Part shown: piece by piece, positions 25,842 to 34,214 of the stretch
Position numbering within the stretch: position 1 is the stretch's first letter
Layout: each line of letters opens with the position of its first letter
Assembly (NCBI GenBank): GCA_965657085.1
Contig: CBFHND010000004.1
Span: forward strand, 124,001-188,000
DNA from: CBFHND01 sp965657085
GTDB lineage: Bacteria; Pseudomonadota; Alphaproteobacteria; Rhodobacterales; Rhodobacteraceae
Direction of reading: 5' to 3'
Length of the DNA: 64,000 nt
Notes under the pieces: model-generated
What the model was told of the DNA's origin: nothing
Seen by the model: the letters and a program-made list of their open reading frames with translations, nothing else
The model's database searches: none
Made by a program: the position numbers and the translations under genes

Positions 25842-26701
25842 GCCGCCTGCCGCTGACCGTCATCGGCGGGTATCTGGGCGCGGGCAAGACGACCCTGATC
25901 AATCGGCTGCTGGCAGAGGACCATGGCCAGAAGGTTCTGGTCATGGTCAACGATTTCGGGGCGATCAACATCGATGCAACCCTGATTGCCAAAGCCAGTG
26001 ACGACATGGTGGAGCTGTCGAACGGCTGTGTATGCTGCACCATGGGCAACGATCTGTTCATGGCCATTGGCGACGTGCTGGACCGCGATCCACGGCCCGA
26101 ACACCTGGTGATCGAGGCAAGCGGCGTGGCCGATCCTGCGCGCATCGCACAGGTGGCGATGGCTGAACCCGACCTCAGCTATGGCGGGATCGCGGTGGTG
26201 GTGGATGCGCTGGCCTATGACACCCTGTCGCGCGATCCGCAGATCGGCGCGCAGGTGCGGGGTCAGGTGGATGTGGCCGATGCGCTGCTGATCTCAAAAG
26301 GGGCGGTGCCCGAGGCCCTTGGCCCGCGCGATGTTCCGGTGATTGATCTGGCGCAGACAGGGGCGGTCGCCCCGCTGATCCTTGGGGCGCCTTTGGCCGA
26401 AGGACCGCGCAGCGCGGGGCAGGTGCATCCCGACTACGTGGCCTGGCAGTTTCAAGGCGACGATGTGCTGGACCGTGCCGCCCTCATCGCCCGATTGGAC
26501 AAACGCCCCAAGGGCCTGATGCGCATCAAGGGCTTTGTCATGGCCCCCGAGGGCCGAGGGTTCGAAGTGCATTGCGTGGGCCGCCAACAAAGCCTGAAAC
26601 CCGCGCAGAGTATCACGGCCACGCAACTGGTCGCCATTGGCCCCAAGGGCCGCGTCAGCCGCGACGAGATCGACGCGTGGTGGCGCGCGGCGCAGGGGTA
26701 G
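25838..26701 (+). CDS. G3E-family GTPase (CobW/COG0523), putative metallochaperone
   Basis: 287 residues. The P-loop GYLGAGKTT lies at residues 11-19 and the metal-binding CxCC motif is Cys64-V-Cys66-Cys67. VIEASGVADP is a further G3E landmark. The C-terminal CobW_C domain includes RIKGFV and the terminal ISRDEIDAWW-like VSRDEIDAWWRA. G3E GTPases insert or deliver zinc, cobalt or nickel to client enzymes. It starts with GTG at 25838 inside the stop of the metal-dependent amidohydrolase, which suggests that enzyme as client. No zinc-responsive site was recognised upstream. Confidence 0.9.
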   Translation: MSRLPLTVIGGYLGAGKTTLINRLLAEDHGQKVLVMVNDFGAINIDATLIAKASDDMVELSNGCVCCTMGNDLFMAIGDVLDRDPRPEHLVIEASGVADPARIAQVAMAEPDLSYGGIAVVVDALAYDTLSRDPQIGAQVRGQVDVADALLISKGAVPEALGPRDVPVIDLAQTGAVAPLILGAPLAEGPRSAGQVHPDYVAWQFQGDDVLDRAALIARLDKRPKGLMRIKGFVMAPEGRGFEVHCVGRQQSLKPAQSITATQLVAIGPKGRVSRDEIDAWWRAAQG

Positions 26702-26724
26702 GGCGGTCTGATCTGACCGCGATA

Positions 26725-26863
26725 GCCGTGCATCGCCAGACCGCGGAATGGCGACCATTCAAAGCCGCGGCGCACTTTATGGTAGCAAGAACATCTTTCC
26801 TCAGAGCTTTGCGCCAACGTCACCCGATCACCAGCCCCGGGGGGCGGTCTGGCGATGCACGGC
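26725..26863. repeat. Element bounded by a perfect 20-bp inverted repeat
   Basis: GCCGTGCATCGCCAGACCGC at 26725-26744 recurs as its exact reverse complement at 26844-26863, 99 bases apart. A smaller stem GCGGTC-TGATCT-GACCGC lies just outside at 26703-26720. The 99-base interior has no open frame of note. It lies in the convergent gap between the G3E GTPase and ygfZ. It may be a small mobile (MITE-like) repeat or a long-stem terminator; no target duplication is evident. Confidence 0.75.
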
Positions 26864-26908
26864 GGCTTCGCCTTGAGTCCGTGCTTGGAAAATTCAAATG
26901 GTGGCGCC

Positions 26909-27646
26909 TTAGTCGATGCGCTGCACCGTCGCTTCACCTGCGGTCATCTCGTCCGTCACCCTGTCAAAGCGCAGATAGGCCAGCCCGGTGTCGCCCGCGC
27001 GGCTGTGCAAGGTGCCTGCGACCTTGCCGTTCGCTGTGATCTCTGCCCCCGGTTCGACAGTCCCGTCGATGCGAACCCGCGCCAGCCCCTTGCGCAACTC
27101 GGTCTTGTGTTTCATCCGCGCGGTGACTTCCTGCCCCACGTAGCACCCCTTTCGGAAATCCACGCCATTCAACCGCTCAAACCCCATCTCTAGGATAAAG
27201 CTGTCAGATGTCAGCTCAGCACCTGCTTCGGGCACCATGTGGTCCACGCGCAGGGCGGTCCAATCGGTGGCATCCTCCTGCTGCGGCGTATCGCGGTAGG
27301 CCCGCCAGCCAAGCGCGGTATGACGCGGATCGGCGAAACCATCGTCGGGTGCTGCGCCGGTGCCCCGGTGCAGATGCAATCCGGCCTCTTTGATCTGCAC
27401 ATCCGCGCGCAGCTTGTACATGCCCAGTCGCTGCACAAGCATCGCCGCTTGGCCAGCATCCGCATCCAGCAGAACCGCATCGCCGTCCGCGACCAGAAAG
27501 AAATCGGCCATATACTTGCCCTGTGGCGTCAGCAGGGCGGCATAGACCATCCCCTGATCCAGCTTGGCCACATCGTTGGTGACCAGTCCTTGCAGGAATT
27601 CGTGGGTGTCGGCGCCACTCAGGCGCAGGATCGTGCGGTTGGTCAT
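26909..27646 (-). CDS. ygfZ: Folate-binding Fe-S cluster assembly protein YgfZ
   Basis: 245-residue GcvT-fold protein of the YgfZ/IBA57 group, a folate-dependent factor for maintaining certain [4Fe-4S] enzymes. The family signature KGCYVGQE lies at residues 166-173 with its conserved cysteine. The start ATG 27646 gives MTNRTILRLSGADTHEFLQG, matching the group. It is divergent from the glycosyltransferase gene. Confidence 0.92.
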   Translation of the reverse strand: MTNRTILRLSGADTHEFLQGLVTNDVAKLDQGMVYAALLTPQGKYMADFFLVADGDAVLLDADAGQAAMLVQRLGMYKLRADVQIKEAGLHLHRGTGAAPDDGFADPRHTALGWRAYRDTPQQEDATDWTALRVDHMVPEAGAELTSDSFILEMGFERLNGVDFRKGCYVGQEVTARMKHKTELRKGLARVRIDGTVEPGAEITANGKVAGTLHSRAGDTGLAYLRFDRVTDEMTAGEATVQRID

Positions 27647-27716
27647 GGTGCGGGGCTCCCCTTGGCGCATCATCTGTCATATAGCAGGGGCGGGACGTTT
27701 CAAAAGGGGGGCCTTC

Positions 27717-28388
27717 GTGCGCGCGCCGATTTCCATCGTGATTCCAACGCTGAATGCCGGGGCTGGCCTGTCTGGGTGCCTTGGCGCTCTGATGGAAGGG
27801 CTGGAGGCCGGGCTGATCCGCGAGTTGATCGTCAGTGACGGCGGATCGGGTGATGAAACCGTGGCCATCGCCCGCGCGTGGGGGGCCGAGATCGTGACCG
27901 GCCCCGCGTCGCGCGGCGGGCAGTTGCGGCGCGGTTGTGAAGCGGCGCGGGGCGATTGGTTGCTGGTGATCCATGCCGATACGGAATTGCAGCCCGGTTG
28001 GACCAATGCCGTGGCGCACCACCTCAACGCCGGGCCGGGCCGCGCGGGGTGGTTCCGCCTGCGCTTTGACGCGGGCGGGCGGCTGGTGGCGGGCTGGGCC
28101 AACATGCGCAGCCGCATGGGCCTGCCTTATGGCGATCAGGGGTTGCTGGTGCCGCGCAGCCTTTATGACGCGGTGGGCGGATATCCCGATCAGCCTTTGA
28201 TGGAGGATGTGGCCATGGCGCGCGCCCTGCGCGGGCGGCTGACCCCGCTGGATGCTGTGGCGCAAACCAGCGCGTCAAAGTATCGGGCGCAAGGTTGGCT
28301 GCGCCGTGGCGGGCGCAATCTGTGGACGCTGGCGCGGTATTTCATGGGTGTGGATGTGGACAGGTTGGCCGCCGCGTACCGACGCTAG
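27717..28388 (+). CDS. Family 2 glycosyltransferase (TIGR04283-like)
   Basis: 223-residue GT-A glycosyltransferase without membrane segments. It begins MRAPISIVIPTLNAG from GTG 27717, with AAAAGGGG about eight bases upstream. VSDGGSGDETVAIA and the DxD-like LLVIHADTELQPGW are the sugar-nucleotide and metal site; GDQGLLVPRSLYDAVGGYPD is the acceptor region. Such short enzymes usually act in lipid or exopolysaccharide glycosylation; the product is unknown. It converges on the exporter gene with nine bases between. Confidence 0.88.
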   Translation: MRAPISIVIPTLNAGAGLSGCLGALMEGLEAGLIRELIVSDGGSGDETVAIARAWGAEIVTGPASRGGQLRRGCEAARGDWLLVIHADTELQPGWTNAVAHHLNAGPGRAGWFRLRFDAGGRLVAGWANMRSRMGLPYGDQGLLVPRSLYDAVGGYPDQPLMEDVAMARALRGRLTPLDAVAQTSASKYRAQGWLRRGGRNLWTLARYFMGVDVDRLAAAYRR

Positions 28389-28397
28389 GGCCGCACC

Positions 28398-30299
28398 CTA
28401 CTTGAACAACCGTGCGCGCACACGCGCCAGAAGTCCCGGCCGTCCGCTGGGTGCTGCATCAAAGGTCCGCTCAAGCGCTTGCGCGCCTGACACGTCAACC
28501 ACCGCCTTGCCGTCCTGAAACTGCAGCCGGTAGAGATCGGCATAGATGCCGCCACGGTCCAGAAGGTTTTCGTGGGTGCCTTCGTCCATCACGCGGCCCC
28601 GGTCCATCACCACGATCTTGTCCGCGCCACGGATGGTGGAAAGACGGTGGGCGATCACGATGGTCGTGCGCCCTGCCGCCAACCGGTCCAGCGCCTCTTG
28701 CACCACGTGTTCCGATTGCGCATCCAGAGCCGAGGTCGCCTCGTCCAGCAGAAGGATGGGCGTGTCGCGCAACAGCGCCCTGGCGATCACCACACGCTGG
28801 CGTTGCCCGCCTGACAGGGCCGACCCGCGCGGCCCCACGGGCGTATCAAGGCCCGCAGGCAACTTGTCGAGGAAATCCGACACATGCGCGGCATCCAGCA
28901 CCGTCTTGAGCCGCGCATCGGACACATCCGTACGGCCCAGCAGGATATTCTCGCGCAGGGTTTCGTCGAACAGCAGTGCCTCCTGCGTGACCACTGAAAA
29001 CAGGCTGCGCAGATCATCGAGCGCCATGTCCGTGGCAGCGACCCCGCCGATGCGTACCTTGCCCTGCTGCGGATCGACCAGACGGGTCAGCAGGTTGAAG
29101 ATGGTCGATTTGCCTGCGCCCGAGGCCCCAACCAGCGCCGTGGTCTTGCCCGGTGCGGCGGTCACGCTCAGATCATGCAGCACGGTGGTGTCGCCATAAG
29201 CCAGCGTCACACCGTCCAGAACGATTTCAGGTGTGCCGGTGGGGGCGGGTTCGGGTTTGGCCGCCGAGGCGAGGCGCACAGGTGCGTCCAGCAATTCCTT
29301 GATGCGTTCGATGGCGGCTGCAGCCACCTGCCACAGCCCCGAAATCGCGCCCAACCGGCGCAGCGGGTCAAAGGCAAAGCCCATGGCGGTGAAAAAGGTC
29401 ATGAACTGGCCGATGGTCTTTTCGCCCGCGATGATCTCGGCCCCGCCATACAGGATCACGGCCATGAACCCGATGCCAGACATGATGTCGATCATCGCCG
29501 GGATGGCCGAGCCGCCGAAAGCCGCGCGGACCTCGGTGCGCACGAATTGGCGCGTCAGGTTCTGGTATTGGCGTGACTGGTATTGCTCAAGCGCGTTCAG
29601 CTTGATCTGCACGATGCCGTGGAACACTTCGTCCAGACGGGTGGACAGATGCGCGCCCAGATCGCGTGCCTGCCGGGCCTGACGGCGCACATAGCGTTGC
29701 GCCATCGCCGCAGGCAGCACCAGAAGGGGCGTGCCCACACAGGCCAGAAGCGCCCACATCGGATCAACGCTGATGGCCACGCCGATCAGCACGAAAAGAC
29801 CGATGAAATCACGCCCCGCGCCGGTGATGATCGCCTTCCACACGTCTCCCACGGCGTTCACGTCCGATTGCACCCGCTGGATCAGGAACCCCGGCGGATG
29901 CGCCTGGTGAAAAGCGCCGTCAAGCTTCATCATGTGCGCCAGCAGATCGATGCGCAGTTCGGCTGCGGTGCGCTGGGCGATGTTGGTCAGGATCACCTTT
30001 TGCGCCACCGACGAAAAGGCGCGCACCACGAAAATGCCCACCAGCAGAACACCCACCCAGATCAGCATGTTGCGGTTTCCGGCCACGAAGACGTCGTCGA
30101 ACATCGGCTGCATCATGTAGCTGAGCGCGCCCAGCATCGATCCTTCGAGGATCATGAAGAAGACCGCAACCATCAGCAGCGGCGTGTGCTTGCGCAGGTA
30201 CACCCGCCACAGCCAGCCAATCAGGTGCCGCGACGCATAGTCCTCGCGCCCCTTTTCGGGGGCGGCGTCAGCGGGGGGCGGAGGTGGGGAAGACGTCAC
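28398..30299 (-). CDS. MsbA-like ABC exporter (fused permease and ATPase)
   Basis: 633-residue half-transporter with an N-terminal six-span membrane domain (about residues 40-340) and a C-terminal ATPase. Walker A is GASGAGKST, the signature LSGGQRQR and Walker B ILLLDEATSALD, followed by IVIAHRLSTI. The frame stays open far upstream, but the good start is GTG 30299, giving a tail MTSSPPPPPADAAPEKGRED. The order membrane-ATPase fits lipid-A flippases and multidrug exporters. Neighbouring glycosyltransferase suggests an envelope lipid or glycolipid as substrate. Confidence 0.9.
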   Translation of the reverse strand: MTSSPPPPPADAAPEKGREDYASRHLIGWLWRVYLRKHTPLLMVAVFFMILEGSMLGALSYMMQPMFDDVFVAGNRNMLIWVGVLLVGIFVVRAFSSVAQKVILTNIAQRTAAELRIDLLAHMMKLDGAFHQAHPPGFLIQRVQSDVNAVGDVWKAIITGAGRDFIGLFVLIGVAISVDPMWALLACVGTPLLVLPAAMAQRYVRRQARQARDLGAHLSTRLDEVFHGIVQIKLNALEQYQSRQYQNLTRQFVRTEVRAAFGGSAIPAMIDIMSGIGFMAVILYGGAEIIAGEKTIGQFMTFFTAMGFAFDPLRRLGAISGLWQVAAAAIERIKELLDAPVRLASAAKPEPAPTGTPEIVLDGVTLAYGDTTVLHDLSVTAAPGKTTALVGASGAGKSTIFNLLTRLVDPQQGKVRIGGVAATDMALDDLRSLFSVVTQEALLFDETLRENILLGRTDVSDARLKTVLDAAHVSDFLDKLPAGLDTPVGPRGSALSGGQRQRVVIARALLRDTPILLLDEATSALDAQSEHVVQEALDRLAAGRTTIVIAHRLSTIRGADKIVVMDRGRVMDEGTHENLLDRGGIYADLYRLQFQDGKAVVDVSGAQALERTFDAAPSGRPGLLARVRARLFK

Positions 30300-30452
30300 G
30301 ATTGCCTGTGCTCGCGGCTGGTTTGCCGCGCCTCGTGGTTTGGGTTGGATTCGGTTTACTGTGCTGTAATCGGCCACGCAAGCGTCGCGCGCGATTGACG
30401 CCGCGCCGCACGCGGTTAGGTTGCCATCCAAACCAGCCCAAAGGAACGATCC

Positions 30453-31661
30453 ATGACCCAGCGCCCGGTTGCCGCACATGGCCGCGACTACCTTGCCATT
30501 CCCGGTCCCTCGGTGATGCCCGATGCGGTGTTGCAGGCCATGCACCGGGCCGCGCCCAACATCTATGCCGGTGCCCTGATCGACATGGTCGAAGGCATCG
30601 TACCCGACCTGCGCCGCGTCGCGCGCACACAGCACCACGTGGCGATGTACATCGGCAATGGCCACGCGGCGTGGGAGGCCTCGCTCAGCAACGTGGTGGC
30701 CCCCGGTGACAGGGTTCTGGTCCCCGCCACGGGCCGCTTCGGCATCGGCTGGGGCGAGATGGCGCGGGGCATCGGGGCCGACGTGGACGTGATCGATTTC
30801 GGCAAGAACAGCCCCATGGACATGGACCGCATCGCCGATGCCCTGCGCGCTGACACCGAACGCAAGATAAAGGCAGTTCTGGCGGTGCACGTGGATACAT
30901 CTTCGTCCGTACGCAATGATATCAAGGCGTTGCGCGGCGTTCTGGATGCGGTGGATCACCCGGCGCTGTTGATGGCCGATTGCATCGCGTCGCTGGGCTG
31001 TGACGTGTTCGAAATGGACGCCTGGGGCGTCGACGTGATGATCACCGGCAGCCAAAAGGGGCTGATGGTGCCGCCGGGCATGTGTTTCGTCTTTTTCAAC
31101 GACAAGGCGGCAGAGGTGCGGGCGCGGATGGACCGGGTCAGCGTCTATTGGGATTGGGCCCCGCGCGCCAATCCCGATTTCTTCTTCGAATATTGGAACG
31201 GCACCGCGCCCACGCATCATCTTTACGGGCTGCGCACGGCCCTCGATATGATCCACGCCGAAGGCATGGAAAACGTCTGGGCCCGGCATGAACTGCTGGC
31301 CCGCGCGGTCTGGGCCGCGGCCGAGACTTGGGGCGCGGAGGGCGCAATGCGGCTCAACATCGCCGATCCCGCGCACCGCAGCCACGCGGTGACATCGCTG
31401 GGCCTCGACAGCCCCAATGCCACAGCCTTGCGCGACTGGACCGAACAGAACCTTGGCCTGACCCTCGGGATCGGGCTGGGCATGGCCGAACCGGGCGATC
31501 CGGCGTGGCACGGGTTTTTCCGGCTGGGTCACATGGGGCATGTGAACGGGCATATGGTGATGGGGATGCTAGGCGGCATCCAGACGGGTCTGGCGGCGCT
31601 GGATATCCCGCATGGTTCCGGTGCGCTGGACGCTGCGGCGGCGGTTATCGCCGCGGGCTGA
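30453..31661 (+). CDS. Class V aminotransferase (serine/alanine-glyoxylate type)
   Basis: 402-residue PLP enzyme of fold type I. The PLP lysine is Lys202 in ITGSQKGLMVPPG. IPGPSVMPDAVLQAM at the N-terminus and LMADCIASLGCDVFEMD before the lysine are typical of the serine-glyoxylate/alanine-glyoxylate group. In alphaproteobacteria such enzymes serve the serine cycle or photorespiratory-type glyoxylate removal, and some use purine-derived substrates. No methylotrophy genes surround it, so the exact amino donor is not settled. Confidence 0.88.
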   Translation: MTQRPVAAHGRDYLAIPGPSVMPDAVLQAMHRAAPNIYAGALIDMVEGIVPDLRRVARTQHHVAMYIGNGHAAWEASLSNVVAPGDRVLVPATGRFGIGWGEMARGIGADVDVIDFGKNSPMDMDRIADALRADTERKIKAVLAVHVDTSSSVRNDIKALRGVLDAVDHPALLMADCIASLGCDVFEMDAWGVDVMITGSQKGLMVPPGMCFVFFNDKAAEVRARMDRVSVYWDWAPRANPDFFFEYWNGTAPTHHLYGLRTALDMIHAEGMENVWARHELLARAVWAAAETWGAEGAMRLNIADPAHRSHAVTSLGLDSPNATALRDWTEQNLGLTLGIGLGMAEPGDPAWHGFFRLGHMGHVNGHMVMGMLGGIQTGLAALDIPHGSGALDAAAAVIAAG

Positions 31662-31854
31662 TCGGCGCGAGGCTGCGCGCGCGCCGTGCGGCCAGCCATG
31701 TCATCCACCGGTTCAGCGACCACCCCAGAAGCGCCACGGCCACCAAGCCCCAGACCGCCCAAAGCACGAGGAACACCCACGCAAGGTTCACGCCGAACAT
31801 GACGATGCAGGCGTTGGTGTAATTGGGGGCCGATTTGATCTGATGGTCGTCCAT
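31645..31854 (-). CDS. Small hypothetical membrane protein
   Basis: 69 residues: a short polar N-terminus MDDHQIKSAPNYTNACIV, one or two hydrophobic spans (MFGVNLAWVFLVLWAVWGLVAVALLGWSL), then a basic tail WMTWLAARRARSL. The positive tail suggests it stays in the cytoplasm. Its end overlaps the convergent aminotransferase gene by 17 bases. It lies 40 bases after the start region of nothing else on this strand apart from the aminotransferase-like gene behind it. No family recognised; composition and length fit a real small inner-membrane protein. Confidence 0.6.
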   Translation of the reverse strand: MDDHQIKSAPNYTNACIVMFGVNLAWVFLVLWAVWGLVAVALLGWSLNRWMTWLAARRARSLAPISPRR

Positions 31855-31894
31855 GGCGGAAATTATAGTGCGTGGGATCGGCTTGTCAGCCCTT

Positions 31895-32998
31895 TCAGCC
31901 TGCGCGCGCGTCCTTCAACGCACCGGGCAAGGCAGCGGCAAAGGCATCGAGGTTTTCGCCAGTGCCACAGCTGATCCGGATACAGCGGTTTTGCGGCGCG
32001 GCGAAGGGCATACGCACGAAAATGCCGCGCGCGATCAGCCCGTCCAGCACAGATTTGGCAAAAGCGCCATCGCCACCGCAATCGATGGCCACGAAGTTGG
32101 TGGCCGAGGGCAGGGGGGTCAGTCCGTTGGCGCGGGCGATGTCCGCGATGCGGTTGCGCGCGGTGGTAATCTGCGCCTGCACCCAGTCAAGGTGATCAGT
32201 GTCCTGAAGGGCGGCCAAGGCCCCGGCTTGCGACGCTCTGCACATGCCGAAATGGTTGCGTACCTTGTTGAAGGCGGTGATCAGGTCGGGATGCCCCAGC
32301 GCATAGCCGACGCGCGCGCCCGCCAGCCCGTACACCTTGGAAAAGGTGCGCATCCGGACAAGGCGCGGATCGTCGAATGGCAGGTCAGGCGAGGTGCCGT
32401 GCGGCGCACATTCGACGTATGCCTCGTCCAGCACCAGAAGAGTGCCTTGGGGCAGAGCATCCAGCGCTTTGGCGATCTCCGCACCGCTGTACCAACTGCC
32501 CATGGGGTTGTCAGGATTGGCGAGGTACACAAGCTTGGCATCGACCGCCGCCGCAGCAGCGAAAAGGGTGGCCAAATCCTCGTGATCGTCGCGGTAGGGG
32601 ACCCTGTGCAAGGTGCCGCCAAACCCAGCCACATGGTAGTTGAAGGTCGGATAGGCCCCATCCGATGTCACCACCGCATCGCCGGGCCCTACGCAAAGCC
32701 GCACGAGATAGCCCAGAAGCCCGTCGATACCTTCGCCCACCATTACATGATCAATGGTGGTGCCGTAATGAGCGGCCAGTGCGCTGCGCAAATCAAAGCT
32801 TTCGGGATCGCCGTACATCCAGTGGCCGGTGTCCGCCATCGCCTGAATGGCGCGGGGCGAAGGACCAAAGACGCTCTCATTGGCGCCAAGGCGTGCATCA
32901 AAGGCGGCCCCGCGCGCGCGTTCCTGTGTTTCCGGGCCGACAAAAGGCACGGTGGAGGGCAGCGCGGCGGCAAGCGGTGTCAGGCGGGCATGTGTCAT
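31895..32998 (-). CDS. Class I/II aminotransferase, HisC-like
   Basis: 367-residue PLP enzyme resembling histidinol-phosphate aminotransferase. LGANESVFGPSP is the family N-terminal segment, NPDNPMGSW and LVLDEAYVEC the cofactor region, and the PLP lysine lies in RTFSKVYGLAGARVGYALG. ISCGTGENLDAFAAAL closes the protein. ATG 32998 (MTHARLTPLAAAL) is chosen over an upstream in-frame ATG at 33097 that would overlap the divergent Tat-signal gene. Without other his genes nearby, another amino acid may be the substrate. Confidence 0.85.
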   Translation of the reverse strand: MTHARLTPLAAALPSTVPFVGPETQERARGAAFDARLGANESVFGPSPRAIQAMADTGHWMYGDPESFDLRSALAAHYGTTIDHVMVGEGIDGLLGYLVRLCVGPGDAVVTSDGAYPTFNYHVAGFGGTLHRVPYRDDHEDLATLFAAAAAVDAKLVYLANPDNPMGSWYSGAEIAKALDALPQGTLLVLDEAYVECAPHGTSPDLPFDDPRLVRMRTFSKVYGLAGARVGYALGHPDLITAFNKVRNHFGMCRASQAGALAALQDTDHLDWVQAQITTARNRIADIARANGLTPLPSATNFVAIDCGGDGAFAKSVLDGLIARGIFVRMPFAAPQNRCIRISCGTGENLDAFAAALPGALKDARAG

Positions 32999-33081
32999 GC
33001 GCTCATGGTTAATCAGGGCTTTGCCCCTTGGAAAGTGCGAATTGATGCTTAAATGAGAATCGTTCGCAACTGGAGGGTTCC

Positions 33082-33246
33082 ATGGCCAAGTTGACACGCC
33101 GTGGCTTTATCGCCGCCTCGATCGCCGCAGGAACCGTGCGCGCCCTGCCGGGCGTCGCCGCCAAAACCGGAGGGCGGCGCATCCTGACGCTGGTCTATGA
33201 CAAATCGCTGGGCATGATGCGCGCCGTTGAGCGCGTGGTGCCCTGA
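33082..33246 (+). CDS. 54-residue Tat-signal small protein
   Basis: A complete gene of 55 codons: ATG 33082, TGA 33244-33246, with GGAGG at 33072-33076 six bases before the start. The product begins MAKLTRRGFIAASIAAG, a twin-arginine (Tat) signal with RRGFIAA, followed by VRALPGVAAKTGG as the likely cleavage region. The remaining tail RRILTLVYDKSLGMMRAVE ends in RVVP. From memory, similar 'Tat pathway signal' peptides of 54-57 residues recur in roseobacters; not checked. The mature part would be about 25-30 residues. It lies in the promoter region of the HisC-like gene and precedes the crotonase by 60 bases. Confidence 0.75.
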   Translation: MAKLTRRGFIAASIAAGTVRALPGVAAKTGGRRILTLVYDKSLGMMRAVERVVP

Positions 33247-33306
33247 CGTTTCGCTGGCCTTGGCCGCGCAAATCGGGTGGGTTGGCCACAAACAAGGAGC
33301 CAGCCC

Positions 33307-34095
33307 ATGCCACGCGTCACCATTACGTATGAAAACCACATCGCTCATGTGCGCCTGACCCGCGCCGAGAAGATGAATGCCGTGGATCAGGACATGATCG
33401 ATGCGGTGATCGCTGCGGGGCAGGAGGTTGCGGCCTCGGACGCGCGTGCGGTCGTGATTTCGGGCGAGGGGCGCGCGTTTTGTGCGGGCATCGACATTCA
33501 GGGGCTTGCAGGCTCTGTCGGGTCCGACCCCGAGGGGCGGCTGGTGCCACGCACCCATGGTTATGGCACCACGAACCAGTGGCAAGAGGTGGCGATGGTC
33601 TGGACCCGCGTGCCGGTGCCGGTGATTGCGGCCTTGCACGGGGCGGTCTTTGGCGCGGGCTGCCAGTTGGCGCTGGGCGCGGACATCCGCATCGCGGGCC
33701 CGGACCTGCAAATGGCGGTGATGGAGATGAAATGGGGCATCGTGCCGGACATGGGTGGCATGGTTCTATTGCCCCGCCTTGTGCGCGAAGACGTGGCGCG
33801 GCGGCTGACATATACGGCGACGCCGGTGGATGCGGATCAAGCGCTTGCGTGGGGACTGGTGACCGAGCTGGCGGATGATCCGCTGGCGGCGGCCATGGCA
33901 TTGGCGGGCGAAATCGCCGGTAAATCCCCCTCGGCCATGCGCACTGCCAAGGCTTTGATCACGCAAAGCTACGGGGCGCATGACGCGCAGGTGCTGATGG
34001 CCGAAAGCGTTGAGCAGGCCAAGCTGATCGGCAAACCGCACCAGATGGAAGTGGTTGCCGCAGCGATGCAAAAACGAACGGCGGTTTTTGATTGA
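33307..34095 (+). CDS. Enoyl-CoA hydratase/isomerase (crotonase) family protein
   Basis: 262 residues. The crotonase oxyanion hole is formed by GEGRAFCAGIDIQGL near residue 57 and GAVFGAGCQLALGADIRI near residue 115. Crotonase proteins hydrate or isomerise acyl-CoA thioesters. The acid/base glutamates of classical hydratases are not obvious: the second segment reads MEMKWGIVPDMGGMVLLPRL, with Asp where many hydratases have Glu. It could therefore be an isomerase or dienoyl-CoA isomerase-type enzyme. AAGGAG at 33293-33298 supports the start. Confidence 0.87.
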   Translation: MPRVTITYENHIAHVRLTRAEKMNAVDQDMIDAVIAAGQEVAASDARAVVISGEGRAFCAGIDIQGLAGSVGSDPEGRLVPRTHGYGTTNQWQEVAMVWTRVPVPVIAALHGAVFGAGCQLALGADIRIAGPDLQMAVMEMKWGIVPDMGGMVLLPRLVREDVARRLTYTATPVDADQALAWGLVTELADDPLAAAMALAGEIAGKSPSAMRTAKALITQSYGAHDAQVLMAESVEQAKLIGKPHQMEVVAAAMQKRTAVFD

Positions 34096-34124
34096 AGCGG
34101 CGGGACCGGAGGGGCATGAACCAA

Positions 34125-34183
34125 GGCCAGCCATCTTTGCGACACGCTGGCCAGAGTGTTGCGCCCGGCTGACAGGCCGGGCG
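34125..34183. terminator. Tandem hairpins between crotonase and valS
   Basis: Two stems: GGCCAGC / GCTGGCC at 34125-34131 and 34146-34152, and CGCCCGGC / GCCGGGCG at 34162-34169 and 34176-34183. They lie in the convergent gap and probably end both transcripts; T runs are short. Confidence 0.55.
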
Positions 34184-34214
34184 ATGCCCTTTGTGCACGA
34201 GGTCCGGTTGGGGC

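Noticed and set aside
30300..31553. Upstream extension of the MsbA-like exporter frame
   Set aside because: It runs opposite the class V aminotransferase; the exporter proper starts at GTG 30299.
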